Shown here piece by piece: positions 50,295 through 59,423 of a DNA stretch of 64,000 nt. Origin of the DNA: Pseudomonas multiresinivorans. GTDB taxonomy: Bacteria > Pseudomonadota > Gammaproteobacteria > Pseudomonadales > Pseudomonadaceae. Where the stretch lies: the NCBI RefSeq assembly GCF_012971725.1, contig NZ_CP048833.1:620001-684000 (forward strand). The letters run 5' to 3'. The translations under genes were made by a program, and so were the position numbers. Under the pieces are notes generated by a model. The model made no database searches, was not told where the DNA came from, and saw nothing but the letters and a program-made list of their open reading frames with translations. Numbering within the stretch: the stretch's first letter is position 1; every line of letters starts with the position of its first letter.

Positions 50295-51134
50295 ATGTTT
50301 CTGACTGACCACAAGCTACCGCTGGGCGAGCATATCGCCGCCTTCGTCGACTGGCTCACGCAACATGGCGCGTCGGTGTTCGACAAGATTTCCGACACCC
50401 TCGAGTTCCTCATCCACGGCGTCACCAACAGCCTGCTCTGGTTCAACCCGCTGGCGCTGATCGCGCTGATGGTCTTCCTGGTGTTCTACATCCAGCGCAG
50501 CTGGGGCCTTGCCGTATTCGCCCTGGCCTCGCTGCTGCTGATCCTCAACCTGGGGTACTGGCAGGAGACCATGGAGACCCTGGCGCAGGTGATCTTCGCC
50601 ACAGTGGTGTGTATCGCCATCGGCGTGCCGCTGGGCATCCTGGCGGCGCACAAGCCCTGGTTCTACACCGGGCTCAGGCCACTGCTGGACCTGATGCAGA
50701 CGGTACCCACCTTCGTCTACCTGATCCCCACCCTGACCCTGTTCGGTCTGGGTGTGGTTCCGGGCCTGATCTCCACCGTGATCTTCGCCATCGCCGCGCC
50801 CATCCGCCTGACCTGCCTGGGTATCCAGGACGTGCCGGCGGAGCTGATGGACGCCGGCAAGGCCTTCGGCTGCTCGCGTTGGCAACTGCTGACGCGCATC
50901 GAGCTGCCGCACGCCATGCCGAGCATCGCCGCGGGGGTCACCCAATGCATCATGTTGTCGCTGTCGATGGTGGTTATCGCCGCGCTGGTGGGTGCTGATG
51001 GCCTCGGCAAGCCGGTGGTCAACGCGCTCAACACCGCGGATATTTCCCTCGGCTTCGAGGCCGGTCTGGCCATCGTCCTGCTCGCCATCCTGCTCGACCG
51101 GGTGTGCAAGCAACGCTCGCTGCGGGGGAGGTAA
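50295..51134 (+). CDS. cbcW: Choline/betaine/carnitine ABC permease CbcW
   Basis: This 279-residue inner-membrane permease of the OpuAB/ProW class has about six helices. The cytoplasmic coupling loop is near 175-195 (D-V-P-A-E-L-M-D-A-G-K-A-F-G-C-S-R-W), with P-T-F-V-Y-L-I-P before it. In P. aeruginosa it serves binding proteins for choline, betaine and carnitine (CbcX, BetX, CaiX). It is followed directly by the ATPase gene; GGGGGAGGT at its 3' end is that gene's ribosome site. Confidence 0.94.
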   Translation: MFLTDHKLPLGEHIAAFVDWLTQHGASVFDKISDTLEFLIHGVTNSLLWFNPLALIALMVFLVFYIQRSWGLAVFALASLLLILNLGYWQETMETLAQVIFATVVCIAIGVPLGILAAHKPWFYTGLRPLLDLMQTVPTFVYLIPTLTLFGLGVVPGLISTVIFAIAAPIRLTCLGIQDVPAELMDAGKAFGCSRWQLLTRIELPHAMPSIAAGVTQCIMLSLSMVVIAALVGADGLGKPVVNALNTADISLGFEAGLAIVLLAILLDRVCKQRSLRGR

Positions 51135-51139
51135 GCACT

Positions 51140-52318
51140 ATGTCGGCGATTCGATTCGAACATGTGGATGTGATTTTCGGCACCCACACCAAGGAAGCGC
51201 TCAAGCTGCTGGACAAGGGCCTGGGCCGCGAGGAAATCCTCAAGCGCACCGGCCAGGTGCTGGGTGTGGAGGATGCCTGCCTGGACGTCGAGCGCGGCGA
51301 AATCTGCGTGATGATGGGCCTGTCGGGCTCGGGCAAGTCCAGCCTGCTGCGCTGCATCAACGGCCTCAACCGGGTCAGCCGCGGCAAGTTGCTGATCGAG
51401 CACGAAGGCCAGCAGGTGGACGTCGCCAACTGTTCTCCGGCGACGCTCAAGACCATGCGCACCCAGCGCATCGCCATGGTGTTCCAGAAGTTCGCGCTGA
51501 TGCCCTGGCTGACCGTGGCCGAGAACATCGGCTTCGGCCTGGAGATGCAGGGCCGCCCGGCCAACGAGCGGAAGAAGGTGATCGACGAGAAGCTCGAACT
51601 GGTCGGCCTGTCGCAGTGGCGCGACAAGCGCCCGGACTCGCTCTCCGGCGGCATGCAGCAGCGCGTCGGCCTGGCCCGTGCGCTGGCCATGGATGGCGAC
51701 ATCCTGCTGATGGACGAACCCTTCTCCGCGCTGGACCCGCTGATCCGCCAGCAATTGCAGGACGAACTGCTGGTGCTGCAACGGCAATTGCACAAGACCA
51801 TCGTCTTCGTCAGTCATGACCTGGACGAGGCGCTGAAGATCGGTACGCGCATCGCGATCATGAAGGACGGCCGCATCATCCAGCACGGCAAGCCCGAGGA
51901 AATCGTGCTCAGCCCGGCGGACGACTACGTGCGCACCTTCGTTGCCCACACCAACCCGCTCAACGTGCTCTGTGGCTCCAGCCTGATGCGTGGCCTGGAC
52001 CAGTGCCGCCGCCAGGCCGACGAGGTGTGTTTCGACCAGGGTCGCGACTGCTGGCTGGGCCTGACCGAGACCAACCAGATCAAGACCGCGCGCCAGGGCA
52101 GCAACATCATCGACCTGCAGCAATGGCGCCCGGGCGACCCGGTGGAGAAGCTCAAGCACGAGCCAACCCTGGTGGACGTCAACATCCGCATGCGCGATGC
52201 GTTGCAGATTCGATACCAGACCGGCCACAAGCTGGTACTGCAGGAGCAGAGCCGCGTGGTCGGCGTGCTCGGCGACAGCGAGCTGTACCACGCGTTGCTG
52301 GGCAAGAACCTGGGCTGA
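51140..52318 (+). CDS. cbcV: Choline/betaine/carnitine ABC ATPase CbcV
   Basis: This 392-residue ProV/OpuAA-type ATPase has Walker A G-L-S-G-S-G-K-S-S near residue 60, Q-loop F-Q-K-F-A-L-M-P-W, signature L-S-G-G-M-Q-Q-R-V and Walker B I-L-L-M-D-E-P-F-S-A-L-D. A C-terminal extension of about 120 residues replaces the usual CBS pair and is shared by Pseudomonas CbcV. ATG 51140 lies five bases after the permease stop. A strong terminator follows at 52335. Confidence 0.94.
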   Translation: MSAIRFEHVDVIFGTHTKEALKLLDKGLGREEILKRTGQVLGVEDACLDVERGEICVMMGLSGSGKSSLLRCINGLNRVSRGKLLIEHEGQQVDVANCSPATLKTMRTQRIAMVFQKFALMPWLTVAENIGFGLEMQGRPANERKKVIDEKLELVGLSQWRDKRPDSLSGGMQQRVGLARALAMDGDILLMDEPFSALDPLIRQQLQDELLVLQRQLHKTIVFVSHDLDEALKIGTRIAIMKDGRIIQHGKPEEIVLSPADDYVRTFVAHTNPLNVLCGSSLMRGLDQCRRQADEVCFDQGRDCWLGLTETNQIKTARQGSNIIDLQQWRPGDPVEKLKHEPTLVDVNIRMRDALQIRYQTGHKLVLQEQSRVVGVLGDSELYHALLGKNLG

Positions 52319-52334
52319 TTCTTTCGGCTACATG

Positions 52335-52375
52335 AAAACGCCGGCTCCCTGCGAGGGGAGCCGGCGTTTTTGTTT
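52335..52375 (+). terminator. Terminator of the cbc operon
   Basis: AAAACGCCGGCTCCC (52335-52349) and GGGAGCCGGCGTTTT (52356-52370) make a 15-base perfect stem, six-base loop, then TGTTT. Confidence 0.95.
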
Positions 52376-52398
52376 GAGCTGGGGGCGACGGTATTTCT

Positions 52399-52742
52399 TG
52401 TAGGAGCGAGCTTGCTCGCGAACGGGTTCCCCGGACGCTCGGTGCTGAGGCGGTTCGCGAGCAAGCTCGCTCCTACAGGGAAACTCCGGTGCCTCGGCTG
52501 GCCCTCACCCTAGCCCTCTCCCAAGGGGAGAGGGGACTGTCCTTTGCGTTCGGGAGGCTTGGAGCTTTCCGGCTACCTTCGTTTCCGATCCAGTACTCCG
52601 AACGGCTCCCTCTCCCTTCGGGAGAGGGTTGGGGTGAGGGGATAGCCCGCACCGATGTCGCAAGAAGCGTAGGAGCGGACTCCGTCCGCGATGGTATCCG
52701 GCGCGAAGCGGAATCGATCGCGGACGGAGTCCGCTCCTACAG
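52399..52742. repeat. Cluster of three repeat doublets after the cbc operon
   Basis: In order: a REP pair of the CGAG/CTTGCTCG subtype (52399-52477), a CCCTCTCC-type pair around an 80-base spacer (52500-52640), and a REP pair of the GGAC/GTCC subtype (52668-52742). Together they fill almost all of the gap between the convergent cbcV and hydrolase genes. Confidence 0.88.
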
Positions 52743-52752
52743 GCTTGCCACG

Positions 52753-53763
52753 TCAGTGCTTCAGATCAGCCAACCCCTTGAGCAGCGCCTCGTGGAAGCG
52801 CTTCGGGTCCTGGATCTGCGGCGCGTGGCCCATGTCGTCGAACTCCACCAGGGTGGCGTTGGGGATGGCCTTGGCGGTCGCCTTGCCCAGTTCGGCGTAG
52901 TTGCCCAGCTTCGGCTTGAGCTCGGCCGGGGCGATGTCCTTGCCGATGGCGGTGTTGTCCTTGGTGCCGATCAGCAGCAGGGTCGGCATCTTCAACTGGC
53001 CGAATTCGTAGACCACCGGCTGGGTGAAAATCATGTCGTAGAGCAGCGCCGAGTTCCACGCCACGCGCTCATGGCCGGCGCCGTTAAACAGGCCGGCGAG
53101 CATGTTCACCCACTTGTCGTACTCCGGCTTCCACTGGCCGGCGTAGTAGGTGGCCTGCTCATACTGGCGGATGCTGTCGGCGCTGGTCTTCAGCTCGCGC
53201 TCGTACCACTGGTCCGGGGTGCGGTAGGGCACGCCCAGGGCTTTCCAGTCTTCCAGGCCGATGGGGTTGACCATGGCCAGCTGCTCCACCTGCTGCGGGT
53301 ACATCAGCGCGTAGCGGGCGGCGAGCATGCCGCCGGTGGAATGGCCCAGCAGGGTGATCTTGCCGATCTTCAGGTGATCCAGCAGCGCGTGGGTGTTGGT
53401 CGCCAGCTGCTGGAAGCTGTACTGGTAGCGCTCGGGTTTGGTGGATTTGCAGAAGCCGATCTGATCCGGCGCCACCACGCGGTAGCCAGCATCGCTGAGC
53501 GCGGCGATGGTGGTCTCCCAGGTACCGGCGCAGAAGTTCTTGCCGTGCAGCAGCACCACGGTGCGGCCATTGGGCTGCTTCTTGGGCTTCACGTCGATAT
53601 AGGCCATGTGCATGTGGTGGCCCTGGGATGCGAAGCTGTAGTGGCCGACCGGGTAGGAGTAGTTGAAGCGCTCCAGTTCCGGGCCATAGGTGGGTTTGGA
53701 TTCGGCGGCGTGCAGCGGCAGGGCAGCGGCCAACAGCAAGGCGGGAAGCCAGCGGCGGGGCAT
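52753..53763 (-). CDS. Secreted alpha/beta hydrolase
   Basis: This 336-residue periplasmic or secreted hydrolase has a signal peptide (A-L-P-L-H-A-A). The fold has L-L-H-G-K-N-F-C-A-G-T-W (oxyanion region), nucleophile elbow G-H-S-T-G-G-M near residue 140, Asp in the G-T-K-D-N region and a C-terminal D-D-M-G-H-A-P with the catalytic His. The Cys pair around C-A-G and F-C-K could form a disulfide. MPRRWLPALL at 53763 is taken as start. Substrate unknown; neighbours are only repeats. Confidence 0.82.
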   Translation of the reverse strand: MPRRWLPALLLAAALPLHAAESKPTYGPELERFNYSYPVGHYSFASQGHHMHMAYIDVKPKKQPNGRTVVLLHGKNFCAGTWETTIAALSDAGYRVVAPDQIGFCKSTKPERYQYSFQQLATNTHALLDHLKIGKITLLGHSTGGMLAARYALMYPQQVEQLAMVNPIGLEDWKALGVPYRTPDQWYERELKTSADSIRQYEQATYYAGQWKPEYDKWVNMLAGLFNGAGHERVAWNSALLYDMIFTQPVVYEFGQLKMPTLLLIGTKDNTAIGKDIAPAELKPKLGNYAELGKATAKAIPNATLVEFDDMGHAPQIQDPKRFHEALLKGLADLKH

Positions 53764-53862
53764 CGGGAAGCTCTCCTGGTGGTGGGGCACGGGTCAGACA
53801 GCGGGAAAGGCCATAGGTTGGCAGATTTCCGGGCACGTTGCCGCATCGGCGCTGCGGCTTTT

Positions 53863-54057
53863 TGCAGGAGCGAGGGGGACGTTTGGTTCTTGCTCGCGAA
53901 CCTCCCAGCCCGGTGCCGACCCTGTTCGCGAGCAAGCTCGCTCCTACAGGCCAGGACCCGCTGCGGTGTCATGACCGTAGGATGGGTGGAGCGCAGCGAT
54001 ACCCATGCTGATGGCATGCGGGGCGATGGGTATCGCTGCGCTCCACACCATCCTACG
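53863..54057. repeat. REP pair and a distinct 82-base palindrome
   Basis: 53863-53948 is a REP pair with a GGGGACGTTTGGTTCT insertion in the left arm. 53976-54057 is a different long palindrome: CGTAGGATGGGTGGAGCGCA followed by GCGATACCCATGC, then its mirror ending in CCATCCTACG. It would fold to one extended hairpin and lies between two leftward genes. Confidence 0.85.
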
Positions 54058-54068
54058 AAGAGCCTTTC

Positions 54069-54992
54069 TCAGGCTGCGGTGGCGTCGCCGGTGAGCCAGT
54101 CGATGAACAGCGAGAACAGTTCCGCCTGGGAGTTGATTTCCAACTTGGTGTAGAGGTGCTTGCGGTGCATGCGCACGGTTTCCGGCGAGATATCCAGCAC
54201 CCGCGCGCTGGATTTCACCGAGTGGCCACGCAACAGCAGGTGGGCGATCTCCCGCTCGCGCTCGGTCAGCCGGTCGGCGCCGAAGTTCATGAAGGCGGCG
54301 CGGATGTGCCGGTTCAGCGGCGCCTGGGCGTCCGGCGCGCTGACGTTCACACCGCGCCCGGCCAGCAGCAGGTCCAGCCCGCCATTGCGCTCGAACTGGC
54401 GGAACAGTTCGCGCACCAGCGGCAGGACGGTGGCCAGCAGGTCCAGCTGGGTTTCGCTGAAGCGCGCGCCGCTCCTGCCCTGGTAAAGGCACAGCGAGAC
54501 CTTGCGCGCCTCGCCCAGGTCGATGATGAAGTGGCAGTCCTCGGTGCAGCCGAACTTGAGGTAGTAGGTCTTGTAGTACTCGCTGGCGAAGAAATCGTCC
54601 GGGGCGATATCGGCCAGTGGGTAGAAGCCTTCGGTGAGGCCGTCTTCCATGGCCAGGCAGAAGGGGTCGAGCAGGTAGCCGCGGGCGTAGTAGCGGTCGA
54701 TCAGCGCCTCGTGGTGCTCCGGGTCGATGCCGCGCTGGTACAGCGGTTGCGGCGGCTGGCCGCGCTGTTCCAGGCCGAGCATCACCGATTCCAGTGGCAC
54801 CAGGCAGCCCAGGGCGTCCGCCAGGCGTTCGACGAAGACGACCTCGCCGACACTGGCTATGACGCGCGCCAGCCCCGCATGCCAGGCATGCAGGGCCAGT
54901 GCGTCGGACGTTTCGCTCAGTGCCTGAGATTCGCTCATGCCCGGCAGCATAAAGGGCTGCCGGGGTGTAGGCAAAATCCTCGGATCGATCAT
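54069..54992 (-). CDS. LuxR-family transcriptional regulator
   Basis: This 307-residue regulator has an N-terminal domain without the conserved autoinducer-binding Trp/Tyr/Asp pattern I would expect of a LuxR receptor, and a C-terminal LuxR HTH at about 238-300 (L-T-E-R-E-R-E-I-A-H-L-L-L-R-G, S-P-E-T-V-R-M-H-R-K-H-L-Y-T-K-L). ATG 54992 overlaps the aminotransferase stop (TGATG), implying coupling; MSESQA at 54938 is a possible later start. It likely controls the aminotransferase operon. Confidence 0.82.
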   Translation of the reverse strand: MIDPRILPTPRQPFMLPGMSESQALSETSDALALHAWHAGLARVIASVGEVVFVERLADALGCLVPLESVMLGLEQRGQPPQPLYQRGIDPEHHEALIDRYYARGYLLDPFCLAMEDGLTEGFYPLADIAPDDFFASEYYKTYYLKFGCTEDCHFIIDLGEARKVSLCLYQGRSGARFSETQLDLLATVLPLVRELFRQFERNGGLDLLLAGRGVNVSAPDAQAPLNRHIRAAFMNFGADRLTEREREIAHLLLRGHSVKSSARVLDISPETVRMHRKHLYTKLEINSQAELFSLFIDWLTGDATAA

Positions 54993-56410
54993 CAGTGCCC
55001 CGCGTAATCACCGCTGCGCTGGAGGTCGGCGGCGGCCTCGAGGATCGACTCGCGCAGGGTGTCGACGATCTCGTCGACCTGTGCACGGGTGATGGTCAGC
55101 GGCGGCGACATCACGTTCAGGTGCACGATCGGCCGCACCAGCAACCCCTTGGCCTGGGCGCGCAGGTGGATCTTCTCGCCGATGTTCAACTCCTCGGGGA
55201 ACAGCACCTTGCTGCGCTTGTCGGCGACGAATTCGACGCAGGCCATCAGCTTCTGGCACCGCACGCTGCCCACCAGCGGCAGGTCGGCCAGTTCCTGCAG
55301 ACGTTGCTCCAGGTAGCCGCCGACATCCTTCACGTGCTCCAGCAGGTTCTCGCGCTCGATGATCTCGATGTTCTTCAGTGCCGAAACACAGCTCACCGGG
55401 TGTCCGCTATAGGTGTAGCCGTGGGCAAAGCAGCGGCCCTTGTCGGCTTCGCCGATCACCTTCCAGATGCGGTCGGAGAAGATGCACGCGCCCAGCGGCA
55501 GGTAGCCGGAGGTCAGGCCCTTGGCGGTGGTGATGATGTCCGGCTGCATGCCGAACACGTCCTCGGAGGCGAAGAACGCGCCGAGGCGGCCGAAAGAGGT
55601 CACTACCTCATCGGCGACGTAGAGCACATCGTACTTCTGGCACACCTGCCACATGCGCTGGTGGTAGCCCTTGGGCGGGATGATCACGCCGCCCGAGCCC
55701 ATGATCGGCTCGGCGAAGAAGGCGGCGACCTTGTCTTCGCCCAGTTCGAGAATCTTGTCTTCGAATTCCTTCACCAGGAATTCGAGGAAGTCCCCTTCGG
55801 TCATCCCTTCCGGCGCGCGGTAGGGGTTGGGGCAGGAAATGTGGTGGATGACGTCCTTGAGGAAGTCGAACTCGGCCGGGTGGTCGGCGACTTTGCCGCC
55901 CAGCGACATGGTGAGGAAGGTCGAGCCGTGGTAGGCGTTGACCCGGCTGATGATGTGCTTCTTCTCATGCTTGCCGCGGCAGTTCTGGTAGTACTGGATC
56001 AGCCGGTAGGCGGTGTCCACGGCGGTGGAGCCGCCGGTAGTGAGGAACACGTGGTCCAGGTCGCCAGGGGCGAGCTGCGCGAGTTTTTCGCAGAGCTGGA
56101 TGGCGGTGACGTTGGCCATGTCGCAGAAGGGGTTGGAGTAGGCCAGCTGGCGCACCTGCTCGGCGATGGCGTCGGCCATTTCCGCGCGGCCCAGGCCGAT
56201 GTTCGTGCACCACATGCCGCCCACGGCGTCCAGGTAGCGATTGCCCTTGGTGTCGTAGATGTAGGCGCCCTCGCCGGCGGCGATGTTCAGCGCACCGTTG
56301 ACCCGGTGATCGTCGAACACGTGGTAGCCGTGCATGTAGTGGGCTTTGTCGGCGGCGACCAGCTGCTCGTCGTTGAACTGGGCGAAGAAGGCTGGGGTTG
56401 GGGTGGTCAT
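54992..56410 (-). CDS. Class III PLP aminotransferase (polyamine or omega-amino acid type)
   Basis: This 472-residue aminotransferase has G-G-S-T-A-V-D-T-A near 125, H-G-S-T near 160, D-E-V-V-T-S-F-G-R-L-G with the PLP Asp, T-T-A-K-G-L-T-S-G-Y with the Schiff-base Lys near 300, and T-Y-S-G-H-P. It resembles the SpuC/GabT2-like putrescine-pyruvate and beta-alanine transaminases; the next upstream gene, for a polyamine binding protein, supports an amine substrate. No dehydrogenase gene is adjacent. Coupled to the LuxR gene at its 3' end. Confidence 0.85.
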   Translation of the reverse strand: MTTPTPAFFAQFNDEQLVAADKAHYMHGYHVFDDHRVNGALNIAAGEGAYIYDTKGNRYLDAVGGMWCTNIGLGRAEMADAIAEQVRQLAYSNPFCDMANVTAIQLCEKLAQLAPGDLDHVFLTTGGSTAVDTAYRLIQYYQNCRGKHEKKHIISRVNAYHGSTFLTMSLGGKVADHPAEFDFLKDVIHHISCPNPYRAPEGMTEGDFLEFLVKEFEDKILELGEDKVAAFFAEPIMGSGGVIIPPKGYHQRMWQVCQKYDVLYVADEVVTSFGRLGAFFASEDVFGMQPDIITTAKGLTSGYLPLGACIFSDRIWKVIGEADKGRCFAHGYTYSGHPVSCVSALKNIEIIERENLLEHVKDVGGYLEQRLQELADLPLVGSVRCQKLMACVEFVADKRSKVLFPEELNIGEKIHLRAQAKGLLVRPIVHLNVMSPPLTITRAQVDEIVDTLRESILEAAADLQRSGDYAGH

Positions 56411-56450
56411 TGTCTGTACCTCGGACTTTCGTTATTCGGTTGGGCGCTTT

Positions 56451-56636
56451 TGCCCTCTCCCTAACCCTCTCCCTGAAGGGAGAGGGGACTGTTCGGAGTG
56501 CATGGAGACTCCGAACCTCATGGTTGATCGCATTGCTCGTTACGTTCAGGAAAATGCCGTGACTGCCGGCAGCTCTGCTTGGCCCCCTCTCCCTTCGGAG
56601 CGGGGCGCGCAGCCAGGGCTGGGGAGAGGGGGCTGT
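56451..56636. repeat. CCCTCTCC-type repeats, two copies
   Basis: CCCTCTCCCTAACCCTCTCC-CTGAAGGGAGAGGGG (56452-56488) and CCCTCTCCCTTCGGAGCGGG...GGGGAGAGGG (56582-56632) lie in the gap between the binding-protein gene and the aminotransferase gene, within a likely operon. The second copy is nearly identical to the one translated in the gene at 59424. Confidence 0.85.
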
Positions 56637-56648
56637 GGTCTTGCGCTA

Positions 56649-57752
56649 TCAGGTCCCGGTCTTCACCGCGTTCCAGGTACGGGTGATCAGGCGGGTGGCC
56701 TTGGGGTTCTGCACTTTCTGGGTGAACAGGCGGGCGCGGGTCTCGGCGTCGGGGTAGATCGCCGGGTCGTTGCGCACTTCGGCGGCCAGCAGCGGGGTAG
56801 CGGCAGCGTTGCTGGAGGCGTAGCGGATGTAGTCGGCGACGCCCGCGGCAACCTTGGGCTGCAGCATGTACTCGATGAACTTGTGGGCGTTTTCCACGTG
56901 CGGCGCGTCGGCCGGGATGTAGAAGTCGTCGAACCAGATCAGCGAGCCTTCCTTGGGCACGAAGTAGCCCAGCTTGACCTTGGCGCCGGCTTCGTCGGCG
57001 CGGGCCTGGGCGGTGGCGTAGTCGCCGGACCAGGTCATCGCCATGCACTGGTCGCCGTTGGCCAGGCCGTTGAGGTAGCTGGTGGAGTCGAACTTGCGGA
57101 TGTACGGGCGGATCGATTGCAACAGGTCCTGGGCGGCCTTCAGGTCCTCGGGCAGCGCGCTGTTGGGGTCGCGTTTGAGGTAGGCCAGGGCCAGCGGGAT
57201 CACGTCGGTGGGGGAATCGATGATGGTCACCCCGCAATCGGCGAATTTCGACACGATCTTCGGATCGAACAGCATCGCCAGCGAGCCGATGGGCGCATCG
57301 GGCATGCGCTGCTTGATCTTGTCGATGTTGTAGGTGATGCCGTTGCTGCCCCAGGTGTATGGCGCCGAGTACTTCACGCCCGGATCGTAGTGGTCCAGGT
57401 GCTTGAGCACGTCGGGGTCGAGGTTGTTCCAGCTGGGCAGCTTGGACTTGTCCAGCGGCTGGAAGACGCCGGCCTTGAGCAGCGGCGGCACCAGGGCGGC
57501 GTTGAGCACCACCAGGTCGTAGCCCGAGCGGCCGGGCAGCAGCTTGCCCTGCACGGTCTCGTAGGAATCGAAGGTGTCGTAGACCACCTTGATCCCGGTT
57601 TCCTTCTCGAAGTCGGCGACGGTGTGCTCGCCGATATAGTCGGTCCAGTTGTACAGCCGCAGCGTCTTCGCGCCGGCGGCATCCTCCCCGTGACCCAGTG
57701 CCGGCAAGGTCGCCAGCGCCGCGCTGAGTACTGCTGCGAGCGTTTTCTGCAT
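56649..57752 (-). CDS. Polyamine ABC substrate-binding protein (SpuD/PotF-like)
   Basis: This 367-residue periplasmic protein (the same length as P. aeruginosa SpuD) has a signal peptide (A-T-L-P-A-L-G-H-G). The mature part begins L-R-L-Y-N-W-T-D-Y-I-G, the PotD/PotF signature with the Trp/Asp of the ligand pocket, and has W-S-G-D-Y near 230 and W-F-D-D-F near 260. Putrescine or a similar diamine is the likely ligand, but no permease/ATPase genes are adjacent. MQKTLAAV at 57752 is the start. Confidence 0.88.
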   Translation of the reverse strand: MQKTLAAVLSAALATLPALGHGEDAAGAKTLRLYNWTDYIGEHTVADFEKETGIKVVYDTFDSYETVQGKLLPGRSGYDLVVLNAALVPPLLKAGVFQPLDKSKLPSWNNLDPDVLKHLDHYDPGVKYSAPYTWGSNGITYNIDKIKQRMPDAPIGSLAMLFDPKIVSKFADCGVTIIDSPTDVIPLALAYLKRDPNSALPEDLKAAQDLLQSIRPYIRKFDSTSYLNGLANGDQCMAMTWSGDYATAQARADEAGAKVKLGYFVPKEGSLIWFDDFYIPADAPHVENAHKFIEYMLQPKVAAGVADYIRYASSNAAATPLLAAEVRNDPAIYPDAETRARLFTQKVQNPKATRLITRTWNAVKTGT

Positions 57753-57860
57753 GTCAGTCCCACCTTTGATTTTGTTATGGATTGGAGATATCGCGGATGA
57801 AGCCACTCTCGACCAGGGCCGGTTCCCCGGCCATTCCCCGAACGGGTAGGTACTGGCGCC

Positions 57861-57882
57861 TAATCGAACAATCGTTCAGATT
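57861..57882. promoter_or_regulatory. Candidate TetR operator in divergent gap
   Basis: TAATCGAACAATCGTTCAGATT contains GAAC-N4-GTTC as a dyad, 28 bases before the TetR gene start and 109 bases before the divergent binding-protein start. A partial copy (GATCGATTGTTCAG, 58556-58569) lies just after the TetR gene, upstream of the response regulator gene. Confidence 0.5.
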
Positions 57883-57909
57883 GGCCACCTGACACTTTAG
57901 GAGCCAGGC

Positions 57910-58557
57910 ATGAACGAGGAAGTCCGCTTTACCCGACTGGAGCCGGAGCAGCGCAAGGCGCTGCTGATCGAGGCGACCCTCGCGTGCCTGAAGCGCCATG
58001 GCTTCCAGGGAGCTTCCATTCGCAAGATCTGCGCCGAAGCCGGCGTCTCGGTGGGGCTGATCAACCACCACTATTCGGGCAAGGACGAACTGGTGGCCGA
58101 GGCCTACCTGACCGTCACCGGGCGGGTCATGCAGTTGCTGCGCGAGGCCATCGCCGAGGCAGCGCCGGATGCGCGCGCGCGGCTGTCGGCGTTCTTCCGT
58201 GCGTCGTTCTGTGCCGAACTGCTCGACCCGCAACTGCTGGATGCGTGGCTCGCGTTCTGGGGCGCAGTGAAGACCGCCGAAGCGATCAACCAGGCGCATG
58301 ACCATTCCTACGGTGAGTACCGCACCTTGCTGGCGCAGGCGCTGAAGGATCTGGCGCAGGAACAGGCATGGTCCGATTTCGACGCCGACCTCGCCGCCAT
58401 TGCCCTCAGCGCCTTGCTCGATGGCTTGTGGCTGGAATCCGGCCTGAACCCCAATACCTTCACCCCGGAACAGGGCGTGCAGATCTGCGAAGCCTGGGTG
58501 GATGGCCTCCAGTACGGCGGGCGGCAACGGTTCAGCCGGTCGCCGGCGGCCTGTTGA
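57910..58557 (+). CDS. TetR-family (BetI-like) repressor
   Basis: This 215-residue protein has an N-terminal TetR HTH at about 15-62 (R-K-A-L-L-I-E-A-T-L-A-C-L, then G-V-S-V-G-L-I-N-H-H-Y-S-G-K-D-E-L), closely like BetI; the C-terminal ligand domain has W-L-A-F-W-G. Although BetI-like, it lacks betBA neighbours and is divergent from the polyamine binding protein gene, so it probably represses that gene and itself. TAGGAG lies upstream of ATG 57910. Confidence 0.88.
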   Translation: MNEEVRFTRLEPEQRKALLIEATLACLKRHGFQGASIRKICAEAGVSVGLINHHYSGKDELVAEAYLTVTGRVMQLLREAIAEAAPDARARLSAFFRASFCAELLDPQLLDAWLAFWGAVKTAEAINQAHDHSYGEYRTLLAQALKDLAQEQAWSDFDADLAAIALSALLDGLWLESGLNPNTFTPEQGVQICEAWVDGLQYGGRQRFSRSPAAC

Positions 58558-58673
58558 TCGATTGTTCAGCGGGCGGTAACCTGCCGCCATCTGCAGGACA
58601 GTTCCTACAGCTCTACCTCCACGCATAACAAGAATGGCCCCGTCACGAGCGGCGGCTTCAGCAGGGTATTGCG

Positions 58674-59414
58674 ATGACTTCCCGTGTACTGATCGTCGAC
58701 GACGATCCGGTGGTTCGCGAGCTCCTCCAGGCCTACCTGGGCGAGGAGGGCTATGACGTGCTCTGTGCCGGCACCGCCGAACAGGCCGAGGCGAGCCTGG
58801 CCGAAGCCGAACAGGGCGGGCAGCCCATCGACCTGGTGATGCTCGACATCCGTTTGCCCGGCAAGGACGGCCTGACCCTGACCCGCGAGCTGCGCGTACG
58901 CTCGGAGGTCGGCATCATCCTGATCACCGGCCGCAACGATGACATCGACCGCATCGTCGGCCTGGAGTGCGGCGCCGATGACTACGTGATCAAGCCGCTC
59001 AACCCCCGCGAGCTGGTGTCCCGCGCGAAGAACCTGATCCGTCGTGTGCGCCACGCCCGCCAACCCGCCGCCATCTGTGTTCCGGGCGCCCGCCAGCACC
59101 ACAAGCGCTTCGCCCAGTGGACACTGGACCCCGACCGCCGCCGCCTGATCGACCGCGATGGCAGCGAAACCCCGCTGACCCACGGCGAATTCCAGCTGCT
59201 CGGCGTGTTCCTGCGCAACACCGGCCATACCCTCAGCCGCGACCAGTTGATGGACCAGATCCGCAACCGCGAATGGCTGCCCAACGACCGCTCCATCGAC
59301 GTGCTGGTCGGCCGCCTGCGCCGCAAGCTGCGCGACGACCCGGCCGAGCCGGAGCTGATCATCACCATCCACGGCGCCGGCTACCTGTTCACCGCCACGC
59401 CCGCCGACGCCTGA
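58674..59414 (+). CDS. OmpR/PhoB-family response regulator (AruR-like)
   Basis: This 246-residue regulator has a receiver with D-D-D near 9-11, phosphoacceptor Asp58 in M-L-D-I-R-L-P-G, Lys in V-I-K-P-L-N, and a winged-helix DNA-binding domain at about 145-240 (L-T-H-G-E-F-Q-L-L, D-R-S-I-D-V-L-V-G-R-L-R-R-K-L). GGGTATTGCG lies before ATG 58674. Operon position before a periplasmic sensor and hybrid kinase, and before an amino acid permease, is like P. aeruginosa aruR-aruS-PA4981 (arginine transaminase pathway); the assignment is an inference from order. Confidence 0.9.
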   Translation: MTSRVLIVDDDPVVRELLQAYLGEEGYDVLCAGTAEQAEASLAEAEQGGQPIDLVMLDIRLPGKDGLTLTRELRVRSEVGIILITGRNDDIDRIVGLECGADDYVIKPLNPRELVSRAKNLIRRVRHARQPAAICVPGARQHHKRFAQWTLDPDRRRLIDRDGSETPLTHGEFQLLGVFLRNTGHTLSRDQLMDQIRNREWLPNDRSIDVLVGRLRRKLRDDPAEPELIITIHGAGYLFTATPADA

Positions 59415-59423
59415 GTCAGCACG

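Noticed and set aside
57910..58557. True betI
   Set aside because: The HTH is BetI-like, but betB, betA and betT are not adjacent and the divergent gene is a polyamine binding protein.
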